DNA of 64,000 nt from Duganella sp. 1411 (GTDB lineage: Bacteria; Pseudomonadota; Gammaproteobacteria; Burkholderiales; Burkholderiaceae_D): assembly GCF_017833525.1 (NCBI RefSeq), contig NZ_JAFICD010000002.1, positions 1 to 64,000 of the forward strand, read 5' to 3'. The position numbers and the translations under genes are program-made. Below are positions 25,843 to 36,719 of the stretch, in pieces; position 1 is the stretch's first letter; each line of letters starts with the position of its first letter. Under the pieces are notes generated by a model. It saw only the letters and a program-made list of their open reading frames with translations, was not told the origin of the DNA and ran no database searches.

Positions 25843-27211
25843 ATTGAATCACGCGGTAGCACGGCGTATACGCCTTGCCCGCCAGTTTCATCCGGCTTTG
25901 CTCGACGAACGACGCCAGCAGCGCGTCCATCGGCCCCATGATCTCCTTGTCGCCGTGGATCTCGAAGTGGCCGAATTTTTCGATCGCGCGGATGCCTTCG
26001 TCCTTGACGTTGCCCGCCACGACACCGGAGAACGCCCGGCGCAGATTGGCCGCCAGCAGATGCACTTCCTGGTTCTTGTGCAGGCTCAGATTGCGCATGT
26101 TCTCGTGCGTCGGCGCGAACGGCTTCTGGAACTCGCGGTCGATCTTCAGGCCCCAGTTGTAGTAGTAGGCGTCGCTGCGGCTCTTGCGGAATTCGCGCAC
26201 CTGCTTGATCCCGGCCTGCATCTCGCGCGCCACCAGTTCCGGATCGTCGATGATGATCTTGTAGCGCTGCTGCGCCTCGGGGCCCAGCGTGTCGAGGATG
26301 AACTGGTTGATCTGCACGAAGTACTCGCGCGACGTCTCCGGTCCGGTGAACACCAGCGGGAACGGAATGTCGGCGTTATCGGGATGCAGCAGGATGCCGA
26401 GGATGTAGAGGATCTCCTCGGCCGTGCCGGCGCCGCCGGGGAACACGACGATGCCGTGGCCGGTGCGCACGAACGCCTCCAGGCGCTTTTCGATGTCCGG
26501 CATGATCACCAGTTCATTGACGATCGGGTTGGGCGATTCGGCGGCGATGATGCCCGGCTCCGTGATGCCCAGGTAGCGGCCGCGCGACAGGCGCTGCTTG
26601 GCGTGGCCGATGGTGGCGCCCTTCATCGGCCCCTTCATCGCGCCCGGGCCGCAGCCGGTGCAGATATCCAGGTCGCGCAGGCCCATTTGATAGCCCACTT
26701 CCTTCGAGTAGTTATACTCGGCGCGGTTGATCGAATGGCCGCCCCAGCACACCACCAGGTTCGGATTGAGCATCGGTTTGAGCACGCCGGCGTTGCGCAG
26801 GATGTGGAACACCGCGTCGGTGATGTCCTCGGTGCGGTTCATGTCGAACTTCTGCGTGTCGGTGACCTCGTTGCTGACGAAGACGATATCGCGCAGCACC
26901 GCGAACAGGTGCTCGTGGATGCCCTTGATCATTTTGCCGTCGACGAAGGCGATCGCCGGCGCGCCCTTGATATCGAGCTTGATGCCACGCTCGCGCTGCA
27001 CGATGCTGATCGAGAAGGACTGGTAGCGCTCCAGCAGCTCCTTGCCGTCGTCGATGGTGCTGCCGCAATTGAGCACGGCCAGCGCGCAATTGCGAAAGAC
27101 GTTATATAGGCCGCCCTGGCTCGTGTCGAGCAGCTTGTTCACTTCCGCCTTCGAAAGGATCTCCAGTTGTCCTTCCGGCGAAATCAAAGTATCGATAACG
27201 TCATGTTCCAT
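25841..27211 (-). CDS. ppnN: Pyrimidine/purine nucleotide 5'-monophosphate nucleosidase (LOG family)
   Basis: 456 residues from the ATG at 27211, close to E. coli PpnN (454). This start was chosen because the sequence after it aligns with PpnN (TLISPEGQLEILSKAEV, FRNCALAVLNCGS), while 41 further in-frame residues upstream look non-coding; AAGGA lies upstream. The central LOG domain carries PGGAGTAEEILYILG, the nucleotide-phosphate-binding motif PGGxGTxxE. The enzyme cleaves nucleoside monophosphates to base and ribose 5-phosphate in salvage, and in E. coli it responds to (p)ppGpp. The gene is divergent from the peptide transporter. Confidence 0.92.
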   Translation of the reverse strand: MEHDVIDTLISPEGQLEILSKAEVNKLLDTSQGGLYNVFRNCALAVLNCGSTIDDGKELLERYQSFSISIVQRERGIKLDIKGAPAIAFVDGKMIKGIHEHLFAVLRDIVFVSNEVTDTQKFDMNRTEDITDAVFHILRNAGVLKPMLNPNLVVCWGGHSINRAEYNYSKEVGYQMGLRDLDICTGCGPGAMKGPMKGATIGHAKQRLSRGRYLGITEPGIIAAESPNPIVNELVIMPDIEKRLEAFVRTGHGIVVFPGGAGTAEEILYILGILLHPDNADIPFPLVFTGPETSREYFVQINQFILDTLGPEAQQRYKIIIDDPELVAREMQAGIKQVREFRKSRSDAYYYNWGLKIDREFQKPFAPTHENMRNLSLHKNQEVHLLAANLRRAFSGVVAGNVKDEGIRAIEKFGHFEIHGDKEIMGPMDALLASFVEQSRMKLAGKAYTPCYRVIQ

Positions 27212-27478
27212 GTTGCGAAAATCCTTATTCAGATTCGATGTCACGTAGTAGGCTTGCAATGCCAATATACGACAACTCGGCGCTCTTTGGGTCGGAGATT
27301 GCGTGCGGCGCGCATTCCCCAACCGCTCGCCCATTCCTTATCACAAATGACACATTCTTGCTGCCGATGCCTCAAAAAGTGCGTCACGTTCCATTTGTAG
27401 ATTAAAATGGCGCCCAATTTGGCTCCCCACGAGGGAGGCGGAGACACTTTTCATCGATCATAAATTAGGAGAAGCCGC

Positions 27479-28978
27479 ATGAGCGGTGCTACCACCACCA
27501 ACACGGAAGTCGCTATTCCCGAGTTCAAACAGATCATGGGCCACCCGGCCCCGCTCTGGATGTTGTTCATGACCGAATTCTGGGAGCGGTTCGCTTTCTA
27601 CGGCATCCGTTGGGCGCTCGTGCTCTACGTCGTCGCGCAATTCTATAACGGCGATTCCTCCGGCGAATCGGCCGCCAATCTGGTCTACGGCTCCTATCTG
27701 GCGCTGGTGTACGCCGCCGCGCTGTTCGGCGGCTACGTCGCCGACCGCGTGCTGGGGTACCAGCGTTCGATCCTGGTCGGCGCGGCCTTCATGGCGGCGG
27801 GCCTGTTCATGATCGCCTTCCCCGACCAGACGGTGTTCAAGCTAGGCCTGGCCACCATCATCGTCGGCAACGGCATGTTCAAGCCGAACATCTCGACCAT
27901 GGTCGGCAAGCTGTACTCCACCGGCGACACCCGCCGCGATTCGGGCTTCACCATTTTCTACATGGGCATCAACTCCGGCGCGATGGTCGCCCCGGTGCTC
28001 ACCGAGTGGCTGGCCACGGCGATCTTCGGCAGCAACGGCATGCCCGCTTACAAAGTGGTGTTCATGTCGGCCGGCGTCGGCATGTTAATTAGCCTGGTGT
28101 GGTTCTTCATCGGCCGCCGCAACCTGCAGGGCATCGGCGCGACCGACACCCAAACCGGCGATCCAAAGCGCCTGCTGTATGTGATCGTCGGTTCGCTGTG
28201 CGTGATCCCGGTGGTCTACCTGCTGCTCGCCGCCGGCGCCAAGAGCCTGCAGGCGGTGCTGACGGTGCTGTTCATCCTGTTGGCGGTGATGCTGCTGATC
28301 GAGGGGATCAAGAACGGCAAGGTCGCGCGCGACCGCGTCATCGCCATGCTGCTGATCTTCTTCTTCAATATCATGTTCTGGATGTTCTTCGAACAGGCGG
28401 GCAGCTCGTTCACCTTCCTGGCCGATAAAATCGTCGACCGCGAAATGTTCAACTGGACCTTCCCGGTGGCGTGGTTCCAGACCGTGAACTCGCTGGCGAT
28501 CATCACCTTCGCGCCGCTGATCGCGTTCATCTGGGTGGCGATGCGCAACAAGAATCCGTCGATCCCGCGCAAATTCGGCCTGGGCCTGCTGTTTAACGGT
28601 TCGGCCTTCGGCCTGCTGATGTACGCGCTGTCGATGCTGGTCGATATCGACAACAAGATCCCGTTCTGGACCCTGTTCATGGTCTACGTGCTGCAATCGA
28701 TCGGTGAGCTGTGCCTGTCGCCGATCGGCCTGTCGATGGTGACCAAGCTGGCGCCGACCCGCCTGGTCGGCCTGGGCATGGGCGGCTGGTTCCTGTCGAC
28801 CGGCATCGGCAACAACCTGTCGGGCATCTTCGCGTCGGCGGTGTCCGGCGAGAGCGGCATGTCGGTGACGTCGGCGCTGTCGGGCTACACCTTCGGCTTC
28901 TACTCGCTGATGGCCGGCGGCGTGCTGCTGTTCCTGATCGCGCCGTTGATTCAAAAGCTGATGCACGGCGTGAAGTAA
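27479..28978 (+). CDS. Proton-dependent oligopeptide transporter (POT/PTR2 family)
   Basis: 499 residues with 12-14 predicted membrane helices. The proton-coupling motif ExxERF is present in TEFWERFAFYG (helix 1). The family signature FTIFYMGINSGAMVAP and the GGYVADRVLG loop confirm the assignment. It imports di- and tripeptides, driven by the proton gradient, through the inner membrane. AGGAG lies 7 bases before the ATG. The 27212-27478 gap upstream is A+T-richer and should hold its promoter; no clear hexamer pair was found. A terminator follows. Confidence 0.95.
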   Translation: MSGATTTNTEVAIPEFKQIMGHPAPLWMLFMTEFWERFAFYGIRWALVLYVVAQFYNGDSSGESAANLVYGSYLALVYAAALFGGYVADRVLGYQRSILVGAAFMAAGLFMIAFPDQTVFKLGLATIIVGNGMFKPNISTMVGKLYSTGDTRRDSGFTIFYMGINSGAMVAPVLTEWLATAIFGSNGMPAYKVVFMSAGVGMLISLVWFFIGRRNLQGIGATDTQTGDPKRLLYVIVGSLCVIPVVYLLLAAGAKSLQAVLTVLFILLAVMLLIEGIKNGKVARDRVIAMLLIFFFNIMFWMFFEQAGSSFTFLADKIVDREMFNWTFPVAWFQTVNSLAIITFAPLIAFIWVAMRNKNPSIPRKFGLGLLFNGSAFGLLMYALSMLVDIDNKIPFWTLFMVYVLQSIGELCLSPIGLSMVTKLAPTRLVGLGMGGWFLSTGIGNNLSGIFASAVSGESGMSVTSALSGYTFGFYSLMAGGVLLFLIAPLIQKLMHGVK

Positions 28979-29018
28979 GCCGCCGGCTCGAATCAACCGC
29001 TCCCGCATGGGGGCGAAG

Positions 29019-29048
29019 CCGCCCGGGTCGAACCGGGCGGTTTTTTTT
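29019..29048 (+). terminator. Rho-independent terminator after the POT transporter gene
   Basis: CCGCCCGG pairs with CCGGGCGG around GTCGAA and is followed by eight T. Confidence 0.92.
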
Positions 29049-29181
29049 GCACTTTAGCTTTTTTGCCACGATATTGCGCCGCGTCATGCTTTCCTTGAAT
29101 AACAGTGCTACATTCAAATACCGAGCGCTTGCTTTGTTTTTGATCATGGCGCCGGCGCTTTCCCAGCTTCTCATTTCCTAA

Positions 29182-30126
<945 letters not shown>

Positions 30127-30135
30127 GGAAGCGCC

Positions 30136-31116
30136 ATGAACACGACCGCGAAAAAAGCCGGGATAGCCGCCCTGCTGCTGGCCGGCTGCGCGCTTTACTT
30201 CGGCACCGACAAGGTGGCGCCGCCGGCGCAGGCGTCCCCGCCCAAGCCCGGCCCCGGCCTTTTTGCGTTCGTGCCATCGATGGCGGGCACCCGGCCGGAC
30301 GGCGACCTGAGGACGCTGGCGGGCGAACAGCTGGTGGTCGACGCCGAGCTGGGACATCTGTTCGACTACTATCTGGCGGGACTGGGGGAGAAAGACCTGG
30401 ACGCGATCAGGTCGGAGATCGAACGTGAGCTCGATCGGCGCCTGAAACCGGGGCCGGCGCGGCAGGCGAAGCAACTGCTGGGCAGCTACCTCGGTTATAA
30501 ACAGGCGCTGGCCGGCGTCGAAGCGAGCTTGCCGCCGGCCGGCGACATGGCGCAGGCGGCGCGCGCGCGGCTGTTGGCGATGCGGCGGCTGCGCCCCGCC
30601 TACTTCACGCCGGAGCAAAGCGCGGGCTTGTTCGGGGCCGGCGACGCCCAGGACGACGACGCGGTGGCGCGGCTGGAGATCGACAGCGACAAACGGCTGG
30701 ACGCCGGGCAGAAGAAGGCGCGGCTGGCGGAGCTGGACCAGCGCATGCCGGCCGCGCTGCGCGAGGAGCGCGAGGCGCCGGCCAGGATACTGCGGCTGGA
30801 GGAATCGGTGGCGCGGCTGCGCGCCAACGGCGCGGGCGACAATGAGGTCTACCGCGTGCGCGCCGCCGCGTTATCGCCCGAGGCGGCGGCGCGCCTGGCC
30901 GAAGTCGACCGCGACGAGGCGGCGTGGAAGGCGCGCATCGGCGCCTACCTGGCGCAGCGCGCGGCGCTGATGGCGCAGCCGGCGAGCCGGAACGACGCCG
31001 CCTTGCAGCACCTGCGCGACGCCAGTTTCAGCGTGGACGAGCAGCGGCGACTGGGCGCGTACGAGCCAGAATCATCTGTATCATCTGAATCATCTAAATC
31101 ACGTAGGGCGGATTAG
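30136..31116 (+). CDS. lifO: Lipase-specific foldase (Lif/LifO)
   Basis: 326 residues, an inner-membrane-anchored steric chaperone for the preceding lipase. One N-terminal transmembrane segment (about 8-25) is followed by an Ala/Pro-rich linker and an all-helical body. The foldase motif RxxFDYxLxxxGE is recognisable as HLFDYYLAGLGE, with His in the first position. The last residues SRRAD and the stop codon are encoded by an inserted ~97 bp inverted repeat that starts at 31101, so the C-terminus differs from its ancestral form. Just before it is a Ser-rich tract from short TCATCT repeats. Confidence 0.9.
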   Translation: MNTTAKKAGIAALLLAGCALYFGTDKVAPPAQASPPKPGPGLFAFVPSMAGTRPDGDLRTLAGEQLVVDAELGHLFDYYLAGLGEKDLDAIRSEIERELDRRLKPGPARQAKQLLGSYLGYKQALAGVEASLPPAGDMAQAARARLLAMRRLRPAYFTPEQSAGLFGAGDAQDDDAVARLEIDSDKRLDAGQKKARLAELDQRMPAALREEREAPARILRLEESVARLRANGAGDNEVYRVRAAALSPEAAARLAEVDRDEAAWKARIGAYLAQRAALMAQPASRNDAALQHLRDASFSVDEQRRLGAYEPESSVSSESSKSRRAD

Positions 31117-31197
31117 CGTAGCGTAATCCGCCATGTATGCGCCGCCGGCGGCTCAAAGAATGGCGGATTACGGCGTTCCGCCTAATCCGCCCTACGT
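31101..31197. repeat. ~95 bp inverted repeat (MITE/REP-like), copy 1
   Basis: It begins ACGTAGGGCGGATTAGCG and ends CTAATCCGCCCTACGT, with an inner pair GTAATCCGCCAT / ATGGCGGATTAC, so the whole element can fold as one long hairpin. It overlaps the end of lifO and stops 31 bp before the glpD stop. Similar elements stand at 46359, 51559 and 56513. Confidence 0.85.
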
Positions 31198-31228
31198 GAT
31201 TATCAGGTGCGCCGCCATGTGACGAACA

Positions 31229-32764
31229 TCAGGTACGCTGCATCGGATTGGCATTCAGCCAGGCCTGCAGCTTGTCGGCGGTATCCGCCGGCAGATGCAA
31301 ACCGAGTTTCGAGCGCCGCCACAGGATATCCTGCGCCGTGCGCGCCCACTCGTAGCGGCGCAGATACTCCACCTCCGTCGCATACAGCCCGGGCGAGATT
31401 TCCTCGCCCATGTCGGCCACCTCGGTGCGGTCGCACAGCAAGGTATGAATACGCGTGCCATACGCGCGCGCGTAGCGCAGCACCAGCAACGGCGGCAGCC
31501 ACGCGTAGCGCGCCTGCATCGAGCGCACCCACGCGTCGAACCGCAGCACCGATTCATTGCGCGGCTCCGCGCCGTACAAATCCCCGCCCGGCAGGCAGGC
31601 GTTGTGCGTCCAGCCGCCGTGGCGGTTGCCCAGCGACTTGGCGATCAGATCGACCGCCTCCTCGGCCAGCTTGCGGAAAGTGGTGATCTTGCCGCCGAAA
31701 ACACTGAGCATCGGCGGCCCCTCGTCGTCGACCTCGAGCCGGTAGTCGCGCGTGACGGCCTTGGCGTCGGCTCCGTCCTCGACCAGCGGGCGCACGCCCG
31801 AATAAGTCCACACCACGTCGGCGGGCACGATCGGCTGGACGAAATACTGGCTGGCCAGCTGGCACAGATAGGCGATTTCGTCCTCGCCGATGGCGACCTG
31901 GTTGGCGTCGCCGTGATAATCCAGATCGGTGGTGCCGATCAGCGTGAAGTCGCGCTCATACGGAATGGCGAACACGATGCGCCCGTCCGGATGCTGGAAG
32001 ATATAGGCGTTGTCATGCTCGAAAATGCGCTTGACGACGATGTGGCTGCCCTTGATCAGGCGCAGATGACCGCCGTCCTGCTTCGGCAGCGCCCGGTGCA
32101 GCACTTCGGCCGTCCACGGCCCGGCGGCGTTGACCACGTAGCGGGCGTTGACACGGATGTCGCCGCAACTGGGCTTATACAAGGTCGCCTCCCAGCCGGC
32201 GGCCTTGCGCACCAGCGAATTGCACACGGCCTGGGTCAGGATGGTGGCGCCCTTTTCGCTGGCGTCGATGGCGTTGAGCACCACCAGGCGCGCGTCGTCG
32301 ACCCAGCCGTCCGAGTAGATGAAGCCGCGCTGGAACTCCGGCTTGAGCGGCTTGCCGGCCGCGTGGCGGCGCAGGTTGACGCCGCACGACGCCGGCAGCA
32401 GCTCGCGCTTGGCCAGCAGGTCGTACAGCAGCAGGCCGGCGCGGATCAGCAGCGCCGGACGCTGGCCACGCGCGTGCGGCATGACGAAGCGCAGCGGCCA
32501 CATGATGTGCGGCGCGGCGCGCAGCAAGGTCTCGCGCTCGAGCAGGGCCTTGCGCACCAGGTCGAATTCGTAGTATTCGAGATAACGCAGGCCGCCGTGT
32601 ATCAGCTTGGTCGACGCCGACGAGGTGTGCGCCGCCAGGTCGTCCTTCTCGCACAAGACCACCGACAAGCCCCGCCCCGCCGCGTCGCGCGCGATGCCGG
32701 CGCCGTTGATGCCGCCGCCGACGATCAGGACGTCGCAATCGAGTGTGTGCCGCGGTTCCGCCAT
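31229..32764 (-). CDS. glpD: Aerobic glycerol-3-phosphate dehydrogenase
   Basis: 511 residues, standard for GlpD. The N-terminal FAD-binding motif is VLIVGGGINGAGIARDAAGR, followed by SSASTKLIHGGLRYLEYYEF, a GlpD/GlpA signature. The C-terminal cap carries YARAYGTRI and the family's helical domain. It oxidises sn-glycerol 3-phosphate to dihydroxyacetone phosphate at the inner membrane and passes electrons to ubiquinone. No glpF, glpK or glpR lies beside it. With the lipase nearby, glycerol from triacylglycerol would feed this step, which is inference from proximity. Confidence 0.96.
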   Translation of the reverse strand: MAEPRHTLDCDVLIVGGGINGAGIARDAAGRGLSVVLCEKDDLAAHTSSASTKLIHGGLRYLEYYEFDLVRKALLERETLLRAAPHIMWPLRFVMPHARGQRPALLIRAGLLLYDLLAKRELLPASCGVNLRRHAAGKPLKPEFQRGFIYSDGWVDDARLVVLNAIDASEKGATILTQAVCNSLVRKAAGWEATLYKPSCGDIRVNARYVVNAAGPWTAEVLHRALPKQDGGHLRLIKGSHIVVKRIFEHDNAYIFQHPDGRIVFAIPYERDFTLIGTTDLDYHGDANQVAIGEDEIAYLCQLASQYFVQPIVPADVVWTYSGVRPLVEDGADAKAVTRDYRLEVDDEGPPMLSVFGGKITTFRKLAEEAVDLIAKSLGNRHGGWTHNACLPGGDLYGAEPRNESVLRFDAWVRSMQARYAWLPPLLVLRYARAYGTRIHTLLCDRTEVADMGEEISPGLYATEVEYLRRYEWARTAQDILWRRSKLGLHLPADTADKLQAWLNANPMQRT

Positions 32765-32889
32765 GTCTTCCCCGGTAGTCCAGCCAAATTAATCGGATAC
32801 CTTCTACGTTACGTGAAAATTGCCTTTCATCATAGGGGGCCACCCCAAAAAGCCACGTTCGGTTTAAGGGAACGCAAATTTTGATGGTC

Positions 32890-32895
32890 TATAAT
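32890..32895 (+). promoter_or_regulatory. -10 element of the penicillin-binding protein 1A promoter
   Basis: A perfect TATAAT lies 31 bp before the TTG start codon. No strong -35 hexamer was found at standard spacing. The 32765-32926 gap also holds the divergent glpD promoter, not resolved here. Confidence 0.45.
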
Positions 32896-32926
32896 CGGGC
32901 CACGATCACCACCGCGAGATAAAGTT

Positions 32927-35260
32927 TTGACAGCTTCCCCTACCGCCCTGCCCCAGTGGATCAACCGCCGCAACGCCATCCGGGGCTTCATCTTTGCCGG
33001 CGTGGCCGCGCTCATCGCCGGCGCCCTGCTGCTGGCCTACCTGCTGCTGGTGGTGGCGCCGAACCTGCCGGCGCTCGACGCCATCACCGACTACCGGCCC
33101 AAGATCCCGCTGCGCATCTACACCGCCGACAACGCCCTGATCGGCGAATTCGGCGAGGAGCACCGCGACTTCGTGGCCATCAAGGACATGCCGGAGATGA
33201 TGAAGAAATCGCTGCTGGCCATCGAGGACAAGCGTTTTTATGAACATAATGGCATCGATTGGCGGCGCGCGCTGGGCGCCGCCCGCGCCAACCTGGGCGG
33301 CGGCTCGAAACAGGGCGGCTCGACCATCACCATGCAGGTGGCGCGCAACTTCTTCCTGACCCGCGACAAATTCTACGGCCGCAAGCTCAACGAGGTGATG
33401 CTGGCCCTGAAAATCGAGGCCGCGCTCAGCAAGGAGCAAATCCTCGAGCTGTACATGAACCAGATCTACCTGGGCCAGCGCTCGTTCGGCTTCGGCAGCG
33501 CCGCGCAGACTTATTTCGGCAAGTCGCTCGGCGAGCTCGATGTCGCCGAAATGGCCATGCTGGCCGGGCTGCCGCAAAATCCGGCGCGCCACAACCCGGC
33601 GGTCAACCCCAAGCGCGCCAAGCAGCGCCAGCGCGTCGTGCTCAAGTCGATGCGCGAGCTCAATTACATCACCGAGGACCAGTACCAAAAGGCGCTGCAC
33701 GAGACGCTGCACGTGCGCAATCGCGGCCAGCAGTTCGACACCCACGCCGAATACGTGGCCGAACTGGCGCGCCAGGCGGTCTACGCCCAGTTCAAGGAGG
33801 ACGCCTACACCAAGGGCATCAGCGTCTACACCACCATCGTCAAGGCCGACCAGGACGCGGCCTACGAATCGGTGCGCCGCAACGTGCTCAATTACGACCA
33901 GCGCCACGGCTACCGCGGCCCGGAGGCGTTCATCACGCTGCCGGCCGGCGAGGAGGAGCGCGACGACGCCATCGAGGAGGCGCTGCAGCGCCGCCCGAGC
34001 AGCGACCGCCTGATCCCGGCCGTGGTGCTGGAGGCCGGACCGAAGGCGGTCAAGGTGCAAAACCCCGGCGGCGAGGAGATCACCATCAGCGGCGACGGCC
34101 TGCGCCTGGCCGCCGCCGCGCTGTCGGACAAGGCCAAGGACGCGCTGCGCCTGCGCCCCGGCGCCGTGATCCGCATCACCCAGGGCGCCAAGAACGCCTG
34201 GGCCATCTCGCAGGTGCCGCAGGTGGCGGCCGCGTTCGTGTCGGTGGACGCCGTCAGCGGCGGCTACCACGCGATGGTCGGCGGCTTCGACTACAACCTG
34301 CAAAAGTTCAACCACGTGACCCAGGCCTGGCGCCAGCCCGGCTCGGCGATCAAGCCGTTCGTCTATTCGGCCGCGCTGGAAAAAGGCTTTTCGCCGGCCA
34401 CCCTGATCAACGACGTGCCGCTCGAGCTGACCGGCGCCGACACCGGCAACGAGGCGTGGAGCCCGCGCAACGACGACGGCAAGTTCGACGGCCCGATCAC
34501 CATGCGCTACGCGCTGGCCGAATCCAAGAACGTGGTCTCGGTGCGCATCCTGCGCGCCATCACGGTGCCGTACGCGCACAACTACCTGGGCAAGTTCGGC
34601 TTCGACCTGGCCAAGCATCCGAAGAACCTGACCATGGCGCTGGGCACCGGCTCGGTCACGCCGGCGCAGATGGCCGGCGCCTACGCGGTGTTCGCCAACG
34701 GCGGCTACACGGTCGAGCCCTACCTGATCGCCAGGATCGTCGACGGCGACGGCAAGATCATCAGCGAGACCAAGCCGCGCGCCACGCTGCCCGACGACGC
34801 CCGCGTGATCGATCCGCGCAACGCCTTCGTCACCGACGGCATGCTGCGCGAGGTCACCCGCACCGGCACCGGCGGCGCCGTGGCGCGCCTCGGACGGCAC
34901 GACCTGGCCGGCAAGACCGGCACCTCGAGCGACGCGGTCGACGGCTGGTTCGCCGGCTACGGCGGCGGCATCGTGGCGGTGTCGTGGATGGGCTTTGACG
35001 ACTCCAAATCGCTCGGCGGCAAGGAGTTCGGCGCCACCGCCGCGCTGCCGATCTGGATCGATTACATGAAGGTGGCGATGCGCGACCGGCCGGCCCAGGA
35101 GCGCCCGGCCCCGGCCGGGTTGACGCAGGTCGACGGCGAGTGGCTGTACGACGAGTTCACCGGCGACGCCGCGCGCCGCACGCTCGACATCGACGAGACG
35201 GCGCCGGGCGCCGAAAACATCGCGCCGGTGCCGGCCGGCACGGCGCCGCCGGCCCAGTAG
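32927..35260 (+). CDS. mrcA: Bifunctional penicillin-binding protein 1A
   Basis: 777 residues, starting with TTG at 32927. One N-terminal transmembrane segment (about 22-45) anchors it. The GT51 glycosyltransferase domain (about 60-240) has EDKRFYEHNGID with the catalytic Glu, and GGSTITMQVARNFF. An OB-like insert (about 320-440) leads to the transpeptidase domain, with the active-site SxxK in PGSAIKPF, SxN in AESKNVVS, and KTG in LAGKTGTSSD. It polymerises and crosslinks peptidoglycan in the periplasm. A Pro/Ala-rich tail follows. Its other neighbours (glpD, a TetR gene) are unrelated. Confidence 0.96.
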   Translation: MTASPTALPQWINRRNAIRGFIFAGVAALIAGALLLAYLLLVVAPNLPALDAITDYRPKIPLRIYTADNALIGEFGEEHRDFVAIKDMPEMMKKSLLAIEDKRFYEHNGIDWRRALGAARANLGGGSKQGGSTITMQVARNFFLTRDKFYGRKLNEVMLALKIEAALSKEQILELYMNQIYLGQRSFGFGSAAQTYFGKSLGELDVAEMAMLAGLPQNPARHNPAVNPKRAKQRQRVVLKSMRELNYITEDQYQKALHETLHVRNRGQQFDTHAEYVAELARQAVYAQFKEDAYTKGISVYTTIVKADQDAAYESVRRNVLNYDQRHGYRGPEAFITLPAGEEERDDAIEEALQRRPSSDRLIPAVVLEAGPKAVKVQNPGGEEITISGDGLRLAAAALSDKAKDALRLRPGAVIRITQGAKNAWAISQVPQVAAAFVSVDAVSGGYHAMVGGFDYNLQKFNHVTQAWRQPGSAIKPFVYSAALEKGFSPATLINDVPLELTGADTGNEAWSPRNDDGKFDGPITMRYALAESKNVVSVRILRAITVPYAHNYLGKFGFDLAKHPKNLTMALGTGSVTPAQMAGAYAVFANGGYTVEPYLIARIVDGDGKIISETKPRATLPDDARVIDPRNAFVTDGMLREVTRTGTGGAVARLGRHDLAGKTGTSSDAVDGWFAGYGGGIVAVSWMGFDDSKSLGGKEFGATAALPIWIDYMKVAMRDRPAQERPAPAGLTQVDGEWLYDEFTGDAARRTLDIDETAPGAENIAPVPAGTAPPAQ

Positions 35261-35315
35261 CGGCCCGGTCGCGGCCCAGTAGCGGCCCACTAAGCGGTGA
35301 CGGCCGCGCCGGCGC

Positions 35316-35996
35316 TCAGGCCGACAGATAGCCGCGCATCATGCGCACGGCGCTGTCGGCGAACAGGTCGGGGTCGACGTTGGCGGCGCGGTACTTCCAG
35401 CGCTTGACGTACCAGTCCTGGAACGTGGCGATCAGGTGCGCGGCGACCAGCTCGGCGTCGCCGGCCGGACGCCCGGGGATGGCGGCGATCACGCCGGCGA
35501 ACAGCGCCTGCACGTGCAGCTCGGAGGCCTTGGCCGTGTGGCGGTGCTGCGCCGGCAGCACGCGCGAATCCATGAAGACGAAATAAAACCACGGCTGCAG
35601 GATCTCGGACACGTAGATCGACGCCCGGATCAGCGCCTCGAGCTTGTCGAGCGGCGCGGCCAGCCCGTCGAACAGGCGCGGCATCTCGTGGGTGGCGTGG
35701 CGCACCACGTCCTCGATCATCTCGGCCAGCTGGTCCTTGTTGCTGATATAACCGTACAGCCCACCCATCGACAGGCCGGTCTCGTGGCACAGGTCGCGCA
35801 AGGTCATGGCACGGAAGCCAACCTCGTTGGCCAGCTTGAAGGTGGCGTTGAAAATGCGCTCGAGGTTCTCCAGCGCCGGCTTGCGGCGCTTGACGGTGAT
35901 GCGCGCGGCGTTGCGGTCGAGCACGTAGGACCAGATGTTGACGCCGTCGAGCGGCGTCATGCCCCGGAATTGCTCTAGGTTGAAGTGTGCCTGCAA
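35316..35996 (-). CDS. TetR/AcrR-family transcriptional regulator
   Basis: 226 residues, reading from a TTG at 35996 with AGGGA upstream; an ATG at 35960 is an alternative that loses 12 residues. The TetR HTH is around 47-90 (ERIFNATFKLANEVGFRAMTL, then ETGLSMGGLYGYISNKDQL). The segment before the HTH, PLDGVNIWSYVLDRNAARI, is an unusually long N-terminal arm. The ligand-binding C-terminal part is not assignable. It faces the YfiRNB operon head to head across about 165 bp, so it may regulate itself or that operon (inference). Confidence 0.85.
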   Translation of the reverse strand: MQAHFNLEQFRGMTPLDGVNIWSYVLDRNAARITVKRRKPALENLERIFNATFKLANEVGFRAMTLRDLCHETGLSMGGLYGYISNKDQLAEMIEDVVRHATHEMPRLFDGLAAPLDKLEALIRASIYVSEILQPWFYFVFMDSRVLPAQHRHTAKASELHVQALFAGVIAAIPGRPAGDAELVAAHLIATFQDWYVKRWKYRAANVDPDLFADSAVRMMRGYLSA

Positions 35997-36161
35997 GATA
36001 GTCCCTGCTGTGGTGTTGTATTGATAACCTGCGCGGGCATCTTAGCACAGGCGCGCGGCGCCATTTTCGGCCCGATCGCTGCCCGGCGCATATTTCACTT
36101 GTCTTTCGGACACATTCACCGCAAAATTCCGGCTCGATTCCCCCACCACGGATACGCCCCC

Positions 36162-36719
36162 TTGCCACCCCTCCGACTTCGTCCCCTGCGGCGCCTGCTG
36201 ATCGCGGCCCTGGCGCTGGCGCTGCCCCAGCTGCCCGGCGGCGCGCTGGCGCAGGCCGCCGCCGGCGCCGACGAGCTGGCCGACCTGGTGCTGGGCATCA
36301 TCCACTACACGCGCTGGCCGGCCGCCCCCGCGCCGATCACCTTGTGCCTGGCCGACAACGACGCCGCCGCGGCGGGCCTGGCCGGCGCCCTGGGCGCGCT
36401 GGCGCCGGCGCCGCCGGTGCGCGTCGCGCTGCGCCACATGGCGCCGGCGCAGGCGGCCGAGCTGTTCGACTGCCAGGCGGTGCTGTTTCCGGACATGGCG
36501 GCCGGGCCCCGACAAGAATTGCTGCTCAAATTGAACAAACGCCCCATCCTGACCCTGGGCCGCGGCGAGGGCTTTTGCTCCTACGCCGGCCAGATCTGCC
36601 TGATCGACGGCCCCAAGGGGCTGCGCTTCCGCGCCAACCTCGACGCCATCGCCTTCAGCGGCCTGCGCCTGAACCCGCGCATGCTGCAGCTGGGCGTGCG
36701 CGAAGGCGGCGCCCGATGA
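36162..36719 (+). CDS. yfiR: YfiR-family periplasmic repressor of a diguanylate cyclase
   Basis: 185 residues from a TTG at 36162, chosen because the signal peptide (LLIAALALALPQLPGGALAQA) starts just after it; an in-frame ATG at 35985 would add an implausible leader. The C-terminal half carries the family signature GLRFRANLDAIAFSGLRLNPRMLQLG. Two Cys seven residues apart (GFCSYAGQICLID) match the stabilising disulfide of Pseudomonas YfiR, and two more (TLCLAD, FDCQAV) match its second pair. In P. aeruginosa, YfiR binds the periplasmic part of YfiN and keeps it off. It overlaps yfiN by ATGA. Confidence 0.85.
   Translation: MPPLRLRPLRRLLIAALALALPQLPGGALAQAAAGADELADLVLGIIHYTRWPAAPAPITLCLADNDAAAAGLAGALGALAPAPPVRVALRHMAPAQAAELFDCQAVLFPDMAAGPRQELLLKLNKRPILTLGRGEGFCSYAGQICLIDGPKGLRFRANLDAIAFSGLRLNPRMLQLGVREGGAR

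Noticed and set aside
35985..36161. An upstream ATG extending YfiR by 59 residues
   Set aside because: The added residues have no conserved feature and would bury the signal peptide in the middle of the protein.
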